14,913 nucleotides of DNA from Oribacterium sp. UBA3737. Lineage in GTDB: Bacteria; Bacillota_A; Clostridia; Lachnospirales; Lachnospiraceae. The stretch spans positions 1 through 14,913 of the forward strand of contig DFGZ01000265.1 of the NCBI GenBank assembly GCA_002371295.1, read 5' to 3'. Every line of letters begins with the position of its first letter. The stretch's first letter is position 1. Of this stretch, positions 7,219-13,638 are shown one piece after another. The notes below the pieces were generated by a model. That model had not been told where the DNA came from. It saw only the letters and a list, made by a program, of their open reading frames with translations, and searched no databases. The translations under genes and the position numbers were made by a program.

Positions 7219-10200
7219 TTATCTTCTGTAATCTGTCTCAAAATCCTCACGGATCTTGTTCCATGCCCCCTCAGGTGAATAGAATTCCTTTATGAACTGA
7301 ACCGCTCTGTGAGACATCCTTTCAACCTCGTAGGTGTTGTTATAAAGATTTATTACTTCCTCGGCAAAACCCTCCTCGGTATCCTGGATACGGAGAGCAG
7401 TTGCTGCCTCAGGTATACCCTCTGCACCGCAGGAGGTTGTCACTATAGCTCCGCCTGCATGGAGAGCCTCTACGACCTTACCCTTTACACCTGCACCGTA
7501 ACGGAGGGGTACAACAACCACCCTGTTCTTACGGTAAAGTTCATCCAGTTCCTCGACGGATACAAATCCGAGGACATTTACATCCGGACGTTCATTTAAG
7601 GCAAGTACTTCCTCGTCAGCTTTTGATCCGGCTACATTAAGTACGATTTCCGGAATCCTTTCCCTGATCTTCGGAAGTATGTTGTTCACGAACCAGAGGA
7701 GTCCGTCTTTGTTTGGCGGATGTCCGAAGCCGCCAACGAACAGGAGACCCTGCTTGTGGGCATAATCCTCGTCAAGAACAGCCGGCTCATCATATACATA
7801 GGCAGTGATTCCCTTTACGTTGATAGTCGGGTCCTCCTTGCGTACGATCTCCGCCTCAACCTCTGAAGGGAAATAGCTGGCATCTGCCTTACGCATTACA
7901 CCGTACTCAACATTGTGCCAGTACTCCGCATCCTCTCTGGTCTTCTCATCATGATCTATCTCATACTCTCGCATAAGACGAAGTGAATGCAAGTCATGGC
8001 CGAAATAGATTACCTTGATATCAGTATTGTCACAGATGTAATCGATGTACTTGGCAGCGATATGAGGTCTGTTGAGATATGCGATATTTATGAACTTCTT
8101 GTTCTTATCTATCCAGTCCCAGATTCCAGCCTGCATGGTATTTCCGTAGAGTACCTCGATTCCCATCTGCTGAAGAGCAGAAGTGTAGGGCTCCTCATGA
8201 GCAAAGTTATCACCCAGGAACTTGACCCTGTAACCAACCTTCATGAAAAGCTGCATATACTGGTAATCGAGCTTGGAGCCTGCATCCTTATCCCAGGTTG
8301 GAACATAATGATCCACCACAAGGATATACTTTGCATTCTGACCGCGCTCACGGGCTGCGAAGGGGTTAGGGCTTCCGTCATTTACCGACTGCTTCTTCAG
8401 CTCCTCCGCCCACTTTTCCTTGAACTTCTGCTGGTTTACCACCTGATAATGCTTAAGTCCCGAAGTATCCGAAGTGTCTGTACCGTTTGAAATTCCCTCA
8501 AAGTGTGTGATGACCGACTTCGGCTGGAACACAACCTTCTTTCCGTGCTTACGTACTTCGAAGGCGAGGTCTGTGTCCTCATAGTAAGCCGGAGCAAATC
8601 TCTCATCGAAACCGCCGATTTCCTTCCAGAGATCGGTACGGATCATGATGGCCGCACCGGAAATGTAGTCCACTTCCTTTACATAATTGTATTCAGGCTC
8701 ATCCGGATCCTGGAGTCTGCCGTAATTCCAGCCTGAACCGTCAGACCAGATGATACCGCCCGCCTCCTGTAAACGTCCGTCAGGATATACGAGCTTTGAT
8801 CCCACCATACCGATAGAGTCATCGCTCTCAATAAGCTCCACAAGAGAGTCGAGCCAGCCGTCATTAACCTTTGTGTCATTGTTGAGGAAGAAGATATACT
8901 GTCCTCTCGCAATGGATGCAGCCTGATTACAGTTCTTAAGGAAGCCCATATTCTCTGTGTTTCTGGCAATCACCAGATTATCGGCATAGAATCCGATCTC
9001 ACGGGTGGCGTCTGTGGATACATCATCCGCGATGATGACCTCATAAGGAGTCTTCTCAAAATCCGTGTGCTGCTTTATGCTCACAAGACACTGATATGTG
9101 TAGTTGATCTGGTTGTAGCAGGGAATAACTATACTTACCAGAGGCTTGTCTGTTTTCTCAAATGATACCTTTCCGTACTCGCTGTAAAATGCACCTATAT
9201 TGAAATCACCCCGAAGAAGATTCTTTCCTTCCTCGGTAAAGAACATAGGAAGCATCTTTATAGGATGGGCAAAGGTCTGTCCTACATAAGAAAGAAGCTT
9301 ACGCTTTCTGGAACCTACAGGAAATCTTCTTGTATAGGCATCGTTGATGCTTTCGGATACCTTTCCTGTCCATCCCATGTGGGCCTTATAGTACTCTCTC
9401 TCCTTGATAAGGGTGTCAATGTCTCTCTCGTGAGTCTTTATCACCTTGGTGAGGTTGGCAACGTGCACAGATGTAAGTCTGTTGATCTCACGTTCCTTGC
9501 GCAGAGCGATCTTCTGCTCCTTTGTTTCCTGAGAGAGTATGGTCCTCTCGTTCTCGGCCACGGCAAGGTTACCCTTAAGCTCATTGAATCGATGAACCGT
9601 TACCTTGTTTTCGTAGTAGGCATTGACATTACTGTCCTGTCCGTCTCCGTGAACGAAGATCTGAAACTCCTGCTCCTTATCAAGAAGCTCCTGGCACTCA
9701 GGCTTGGTGAAGCCGAAATTACGAAGGAAGCCGAAAAGGTCATCATAAGCCATGCTGTCACGGTACTCAAGATACCAGTAATAAAGGATACGGAACTGCA
9801 GAAATCTTACTTCAACCTCCCTCGGAAGCACCCACTCACAATCGATAAGTGTTGGTCTTCCGTTCTCCATGATCACATTGTCAAAGAGACAATCGAGATT
9901 TGCAGGGTTGACAGTACCGTCTACGGCACCGATGACCATGTCTACAGACTCGGCGATTTCCTTTAAAGGAGCCACTCCGTCCTTTATCATATCCGCAAGT
10001 ATCCTTCCCAGATTCTTACCCTCAAGATAAGGATATACCTGGTAGCTCAGGAGCTGGAAATCTCCGAGCGCGTGGCTTGTCTCCTCAGCCATGAGGACAT
10101 CCACTGTAGGATTTGCCTTACGCTGCTCCTTTGCCTTCTCGGTGAGAGAATCGATGTGAGCATTGGCATCCGGAGTGATACCGACCTTTACAACATGACG

Positions 10201-10920
10201 CTTTCCCTTGTCATCTCTGTATATCTCGGTCTTTATGGCATATTCCGGTTTTCTGCTGGAATTGTACTTGATATATATCGGAAGATACTTTCTGTAGTCC
10301 TTGGCTCTGCTTCGGTGATTGCCATCCGGCTGGAAAATGTAATAGTAGGATGGTGCGAACTCCCTGAACTGGTTTTCCTTTACAAGAAGAGATATCTTCT
10401 CTGTTTCATCCTGAGGTCCCGGAAGACGTTCGTCTGTATAAAAATTCAGAGGCATCTTAAGCTCGGGAACCGGATAATACATCCATTCCTTAGACTCCGG
10501 ATGCTCTTCGTGAAGAAGACTGCGAAGCTCATTTATCTTAGACCAGCGCATATAAATGACATCCGCTTCCTTTTCTCCGGATGACATACGGTCTATATCG
10601 AGGGCGTTCTGCATGCCCACCATGATACTTCCACCCTGCTTGAGCCAGGTTCCGGTTATGGAGCTGTACATGGTTCCTAGATTACCCTTGAACATCTTGA
10701 GGACTCTTTTGGTAAGAACCGGAATAATGACGTAATCATAAGCAGACTCATCAAGCCTTCTTGAGACTGTCCTTACTCTTTTTTCAAGAAGCTCTATAAA
10801 TGGCGCCGTATAGTCCTTTTCGCCGAGAACCAGCACGGAAGCATCTCTTTCCATACCGGTGGTCACATCTTCAAAATAGAACCAATCGATAAGATTGGCC
10901 ATATGACGTGTAAAACTCAT
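7219..10920 (-). CDS. Giant fused protein: methyltransferase-like, kinase-like, coiled coil, GT2 and GT4 glycosyltransferase domains
   Basis: This is a cytoplasmic 1233-residue multidomain enzyme, probably the main chain-building protein of the polysaccharide. Residues 1-165 look like a degenerate SAM-methyltransferase fold (VLVLGEKDY at 29-37, YDYVIIP at 61-67, LKQGGSIMVGMQN at 93-105) without the glycine-rich SAM loop. Residues 190-385 resemble a sugar or protein-kinase-like fold: GKRHVVKVG, then YPYLEGKNL, a catalytic-loop-like NLDCLFDNVI (Asp343, Asn348) and LIDCEW (Asp360). Residues 440-515 are charged and predicted coiled coil. Residues 592-810 are a GT2 domain with SIVIPCYN, ADD (631-633), NND (680-682) and YEDTDL (Glu781, Asp782). 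Residues 864-1233 are a GT4-like domain with VGGFGHPPNKDG and EALHAGGAIVTT (Glu1151). It starts in a four-base ATGA overlap with the ABC gene, which implies coupled translation. Both glycosyltransferase domains keep their acidic residues. Linkages are unknown. Confidence 0.88.
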   Translation of the reverse strand: MSFTRHMANLIDWFYFEDVTTGMERDASVLVLGEKDYTAPFIELLEKRVRTVSRRLDESAYDYVIIPVLTKRVLKMFKGNLGTMYSSITGTWLKQGGSIMVGMQNALDIDRMSSGEKEADVIYMRWSKINELRSLLHEEHPESKEWMYYPVPELKMPLNFYTDERLPGPQDETEKISLLVKENQFREFAPSYYYIFQPDGNHRSRAKDYRKYLPIYIKYNSSRKPEYAIKTEIYRDDKGKRHVVKVGITPDANAHIDSLTEKAKEQRKANPTVDVLMAEETSHALGDFQLLSYQVYPYLEGKNLGRILADMIKDGVAPLKEIAESVDMVIGAVDGTVNPANLDCLFDNVIMENGRPTLIDCEWVLPREVEVRFLQFRILYYWYLEYRDSMAYDDLFGFLRNFGFTKPECQELLDKEQEFQIFVHGDGQDSNVNAYYENKVTVHRFNELKGNLAVAENERTILSQETKEQKIALRKEREINRLTSVHVANLTKVIKTHERDIDTLIKEREYYKAHMGWTGKVSESINDAYTRRFPVGSRKRKLLSYVGQTFAHPIKMLPMFFTEEGKNLLRGDFNIGAFYSEYGKVSFEKTDKPLVSIVIPCYNQINYTYQCLVSIKQHTDFEKTPYEVIIADDVSTDATREIGFYADNLVIARNTENMGFLKNCNQAASIARGQYIFFLNNDTKVNDGWLDSLVELIESDDSIGMVGSKLVYPDGRLQEAGGIIWSDGSGWNYGRLQDPDEPEYNYVKEVDYISGAAIMIRTDLWKEIGGFDERFAPAYYEDTDLAFEVRKHGKKVVFQPKSVITHFEGISNGTDTSDTSGLKHYQVVNQQKFKEKWAEELKKQSVNDGSPNPFAARERGQNAKYILVVDHYVPTWDKDAGSKLDYQYMQLFMKVGYRVKFLGDNFAHEEPYTSALQQMGIEVLYGNTMQAGIWDWIDKNKKFINIAYLNRPHIAAKYIDYICDNTDIKVIYFGHDLHSLRLMREYEIDHDEKTREDAEYWHNVEYGVMRKADASYFPSEVEAEIVRKEDPTINVKGITAYVYDEPAVLDEDYAHKQGLLFVGGFGHPPNKDGLLWFVNNILPKIRERIPEIVLNVAGSKADEEVLALNERPDVNVLGFVSVEELDELYRKNRVVVVPLRYGAGVKGKVVEALHAGGAIVTTSCGAEGIPEAATALRIQDTEEGFAEEVINLYNNTYEVERMSHRAVQFIKEFYSPEGAWNKIREDFETDYRR

Positions 10921-12434
10921 TGTTTGTTATGCCTTTCCAGAGTCACCTGAGACTCCATATCGTATACACCGACTGTGTTTTTATTTGAAAGTACCGTAAG
11001 GGAAGCCACATCATACTTTCTGTCATATACAACGTGTTCGCCCTGTTCAAATCCGGTACAGGACATACTGAGAAGATACTCTCCTCCCTGGAGGGTCATC
11101 CTCTGGGTGAAGGTCACCACATATTCATCTCCGGCCTTTACTGGCTTGATGTCGCAGCCTTCTATCATGGTATTGGTTCCCGAGAGATCCGCTCCTCTCT
11201 TGTCCTTTATGGTAAAGGTGAAAATGGGAGCCTCAAGATCCGCGTTAAATCTTATCTTTTCCTTTATGGAGAACATCTCTCCCTTGACGATGACATTGGA
11301 GACCTTTCCTCTTTCATCTAGGATACCGAGATCCCATATAGATGCTCTTCCATCACCGTAATGCTGTACATTAGGATTAAGACTGAGCTCATCCTGCATA
11401 AGCTTCCCTGAATCAGATGAAGCTTCCATAGCCTCTGCAGGCTGCTGCTTTACCTGAACCGCTTTATCAGATACCCGGGAAACGTCCTTTGAACCATCGG
11501 TTCCGACTGCTCCGGAGCCCGACATTTCCATAGCGGCAGTTCCCACCGTATCAACTCCGAAATTCTGTCCGTCGATAAAATCACTGGCAGCCGAAATCTC
11601 TTCCCGGCGCTTTAAGTCCAGTTTGTCTTCTTCCGTGAATCTGCCCGCAAGGATCTTCTTATAGAGATCCACCATCTCTCCGGGACGCCCCTCCGATATC
11701 TTTTCACCCTTGTTGATAAGGATGACCCTGTCACAATACTTCATGACAGACCCGAGATCATGGGTAACCATAAGTATAGTGGTACCGTTCCTTCTAAGTT
11801 CGTCCATGCGGTGATAGCACTTGGCCTGGAAAAAGACATCTCCTACGGAAAGGGCCTCATCAACTATGAGGATCTCCGGATCCATGGCCACATACATGGC
11901 GAAGGCAAGTCTTACGAACATACCACTGGAGTAACTCTTTACCGGCTGGTTCACAAAGTCCCCTATGTCCGCGAAATCAAGAATCTCCTGAAGCTTTTCG
12001 TCCATCTGTTCCCTGGTGAAGCCCATCATGGTACCGTTCATGTAAACGTTCTCGATACCCGTATAGTCAGGATTGAAGCCGGCTCCCAGCTCCAGAAGGG
12101 CACATACTATACCGTTAATGTTCACCGTTCCGCCACTGGGTGTGAGAACACCTGTTATGATCTTCAGTATGGTGGACTTTCCTGAACCGTTTGTACCTAT
12201 GATACCTACGGACTCTCCCTTTCCAACCTGAAAATTTATATGATTCAAAGCATAAAAATCTCGATGATAATTCTTATGGGTAACGCTTATAGCCTCCTTC
12301 AGCCTGTCAATAGGCTGATCGTAAAGTCTGTAGATCTTTGTCACATCCTTTACATCTATGACTATGTCAGAAGCACCATTAACGGAATCATCACCGGCCA
12401 CTTTGTTTATATTATTTATTTCATTTTCTGTCAT
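10917..12434 (-). CDS. Wzt-type ABC transporter ATPase for polysaccharide export, with C-terminal carbohydrate-binding domain
   Basis: This ATPase powers export of a lipid-linked polysaccharide through a Wzm-type permease. Numbered from the chosen start (505 residues), it has Walker A GTNGSGKST at 80-88, a Q-loop with LELGAGF (Glu115, as in the polysaccharide subfamily), signature YSSGM at 168-172, Walker B ILIVDE at 188-193 and the H-loop VTHD (His225). A Gly/Ser/Ala-rich linker (about 285-350) leads to a Wzt C-terminal domain (about 358-498) beginning HYGDGRASIWD, which in relatives reads the terminal modification of the chain. An ATG at 12455 would add seven residues but has no ribosome binding site. 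The ATG at 12434 has GGAG eight bases before it and is preferred. It is the first gene of the operon. No permease gene is in the window. Confidence 0.9.
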   Translation of the reverse strand: MTENEINNINKVAGDDSVNGASDIVIDVKDVTKIYRLYDQPIDRLKEAISVTHKNYHRDFYALNHINFQVGKGESVGIIGTNGSGKSTILKIITGVLTPSGGTVNINGIVCALLELGAGFNPDYTGIENVYMNGTMMGFTREQMDEKLQEILDFADIGDFVNQPVKSYSSGMFVRLAFAMYVAMDPEILIVDEALSVGDVFFQAKCYHRMDELRRNGTTILMVTHDLGSVMKYCDRVILINKGEKISEGRPGEMVDLYKKILAGRFTEEDKLDLKRREEISAASDFIDGQNFGVDTVGTAAMEMSGSGAVGTDGSKDVSRVSDKAVQVKQQPAEAMEASSDSGKLMQDELSLNPNVQHYGDGRASIWDLGILDERGKVSNVIVKGEMFSIKEKIRFNADLEAPIFTFTIKDKRGADLSGTNTMIEGCDIKPVKAGDEYVVTFTQRMTLQGGEYLLSMSCTGFEQGEHVVYDRKYDVASLTVLSNKNTVGVYDMESQVTLERHNKQ

Positions 12435-12470
12435 AAAAAAATCTCCAGATGCCATCTTGGCATTTGGAGA
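12435..12470 (-). terminator. Intrinsic terminator ending the exported-protein transcript, overlapping the Wzt gene's ribosome binding site
   Basis: On the transcribed strand TCTCCA-A-ATGCCA pairs with TGGCAT-C-TGGAGA around a three-base AGA loop. This gives 12 pairs with one A-C mismatch, followed at once by seven T residues (12441-12435). It is the classic Rho-independent layout, about 90 bases after the exported-protein stop codon. The 3' arm holds the GGAGA that serves the ATG at 12434, so in any read-through RNA this hairpin would also hide that ribosome binding site. Confidence 0.85.
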
Positions 12471-12475
12471 TTATA
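12470..12475 (-). promoter_or_regulatory. Candidate -10 box (TATAAT) for the polysaccharide operon
   Basis: A perfect TATAAT on the transcribed strand sits right at the upstream edge of the terminator hairpin. Initiation six to eight bases later (near 12463-12465) would give a leader of about 30 bases that lacks the outer 5' arm of the hairpin, leaving the ribosome binding site free. The -35 region is poor (TAAATA at 17-base spacing, and A-rich), so an activator or an alternative promoter further up is possible. No other clear promoter lies between the terminated upstream gene and this operon. Confidence 0.45.
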
Positions 12476-12556
12476 CTAACACATTTTTTTGGTATTTACT
12501 ATACACTACATATGGCAGGAATACTCAGATTCTGTCATACAGGCCACAATATAAGC

Positions 12557-13384
12557 TTAAGCCCCCGCTCCCGGTGAGGAATAGGTATTAATATTACCTG
12601 AGCCTGTTGAGGGAAGTGTTCCCTGATAGTTCACTGACGATGCAGCTGTTCCCCCAGGGGCAGCTGCAGCCGATGAAGAGGCGGTTCCGGGAACTTTGGA
12701 AGCTGTATTACCGGAAGCTGTGCTTCCTGATGTTGAAGCTGTTCCTGATGCTGACACTGAATTTACATCAGGGGACTGGGCATTGGTAACCAGATGTCCG
12801 TCGGAAGCCACATAGCTTGAAAGCTGTGAAGAAACTCCTGTACTTCCTGATATTCTGGGTGAAACACTGTTTCCCGGCCCCACATAAGAGCCATTTGAAA
12901 TACCCGATAAAGATGCCTGACTCTGATCACCGGTAGCTATCATGGGAAGCTCTGCATTGCTCAATGAACCTGACTTGTTTCCGGATGAAACTCCGTTTAT
13001 CACAGTTACCGTATTGGTATTCATGTTGGCATTGGCAGCTGCGGTGTTTGCAGCAAGCTGTTCGGGAGTCAGGACATCGCTTGTGTTGACGCCGCCCCTT
13101 GCAGCCTTTGCCGCGTCCGCTGCCGCATTGGCAGCCGCTATGGCAGCATTCACATCATATGCTGCCCCTGTGTTATCCTGTGTCAATGTCAATACAGGGG
13201 CCGGTGTTCCGTCCGGCGCGGCCTGACCTGCGTAAACAGTTGTCTGTTCACCTGTAGCCGTGTTGGTCCATACTGCCATAGGTCCATATAATGTGTACTG
13301 CCAGTCTGCCATAGCCGGAATGCTCACCAGTGTTGACAAAGCCACGGCAGTGATCATAGCTTTTACAGTCTTATTTAACTTCAT
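12557..13384 (-). CDS. Exported Ala/Ser/Gly/Thr-rich low-complexity protein of unknown function
   Basis: This 275-residue protein begins with a clear Sec signal peptide: a Lys-containing start, a hydrophobic core, and AMA before Asp27 as a likely signal peptidase I site. The mature N-terminus, WQYTLYGPMAVWTNTATGEQ, is the only ordered-looking part. It is followed by an alanine-rich probable helix (about 74-95) and a long Ser/Gly/Ala/Thr-rich, poorly charged tail that looks disordered. LPSTG occurs 17 residues before the end but has no hydrophobic helix or basic tail after it, so it is not a normal sortase signal. GGAG stands six bases before the ATG. It has its own promoter and terminator, so it appears monocistronic between clpB and the glycan operon. 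I do not recognise the family. A wall-associated or matrix protein is a guess. Confidence 0.85.
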   Translation of the reverse strand: MKLNKTVKAMITAVALSTLVSIPAMADWQYTLYGPMAVWTNTATGEQTTVYAGQAAPDGTPAPVLTLTQDNTGAAYDVNAAIAAANAAADAAKAARGGVNTSDVLTPEQLAANTAAANANMNTNTVTVINGVSSGNKSGSLSNAELPMIATGDQSQASLSGISNGSYVGPGNSVSPRISGSTGVSSQLSSYVASDGHLVTNAQSPDVNSVSASGTASTSGSTASGNTASKVPGTASSSAAAAPGGTAASSVNYQGTLPSTGSGNINTYSSPGAGA

Positions 13385-13446
13385 TTTCTTCTCCCGAAAT
13401 ACTTATGATACACAGCATAAGATTTGCTGTCTGAATCAATTTGATA

Positions 13447-13474
13447 TGGTGATGTGCTTTAAAGCACATCATCA
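13447..13474 (-). promoter_or_regulatory. 28-nt palindrome in the leader of the exported-protein gene
   Basis: GATGTGCTTT is followed directly by its exact complement (13451-13470), and pairing extends to 28 bases with one mismatch or wobble. It lies just downstream of the extended -10 box, so it would be at the very 5' end of the RNA or act as a double-stranded operator. On the opposite strand it is followed by TCTTTTTT and looks like a terminator, but no gene is read in that direction. Candidate roles are a repressor site or a 5' mRNA-stabilising hairpin. Confidence 0.55.
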
Positions 13475-13487
13475 TTAATCTTTTTTG

Positions 13488-13496
13488 AGTATAGCA
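13488..13496 (-). promoter_or_regulatory. Extended -10 promoter (TGCTATACT) of the exported-protein gene
   Basis: TATACT with the TGn extension directly upstream is a strong extended -10 element, about 104 bases before the start codon. The T/A-rich sequence about 17 bases further up contains CTTTTA-like hexamers but no good TTGACA, which is usual for extended -10 promoters. Initiation would fall near 13480, leaving an untranslated leader of about 95 bases that starts with the palindrome. Confidence 0.55.
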
Positions 13497-13531
13497 CAGA
13501 ATAGAAAAATAAAAGCTTAAAATTAGTAGTC

Positions 13532-13596
13532 GGAATCCATTCGGATTCCTATGAACTGCTCAAAGCCGCGCGGCTCCTTCGATTTAAAATCGAAGG
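13532..13596 (-). terminator. Three tandem inverted repeats downstream of clpB, probable clpB terminator region
   Basis: Reading after the clpB stop, there is CCTTCGATTT with its complement around a single base (13576-13596), the short self-complementary AGCCGCGCGGCT (13564-13575), and GGAATCC-GAAT-GGATTCC (13532-13549). The last is followed by a T-rich stretch (AATTTTAAGCTTTTATTTTTC). The set most likely ends clpB transcription. The T run is not immediately adjacent to a stem, so efficiency is uncertain. The compact triple-hairpin unit could also be a dispersed intergenic repeat. Confidence 0.5.
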
Positions 13597-13638
13597 CAAT
13601 GATGACAGGATACGGAATTTGCCACCCTGTTTATATCT

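Noticed and set aside
9265..9966. Long plus-strand open frames inside the large glycosyltransferase gene, such as 233 codons at 9265-9966
   Set aside because: They lie antisense to strongly coding sequence with recognisable domains and have no family-like content or good ribosome binding sites.
12435..12455. Upstream ATG at 12455 as the Wzt gene start
   Set aside because: No ribosome binding site precedes it and it lies in the loop region of the terminator hairpin. The ATG at 12434 has GGAG at good spacing.
12557..12625. LPSTG as a sortase anchor in the exported protein
   Set aside because: Only about 13 mostly small polar residues follow it. There is no hydrophobic helix and no basic tail.
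13447..13486. Palindrome plus T run as the clpB terminator
   Set aside because: The T run follows the hairpin only on the plus strand, while all genes here are read from the minus strand. It also lies downstream of the next gene's -10 box.
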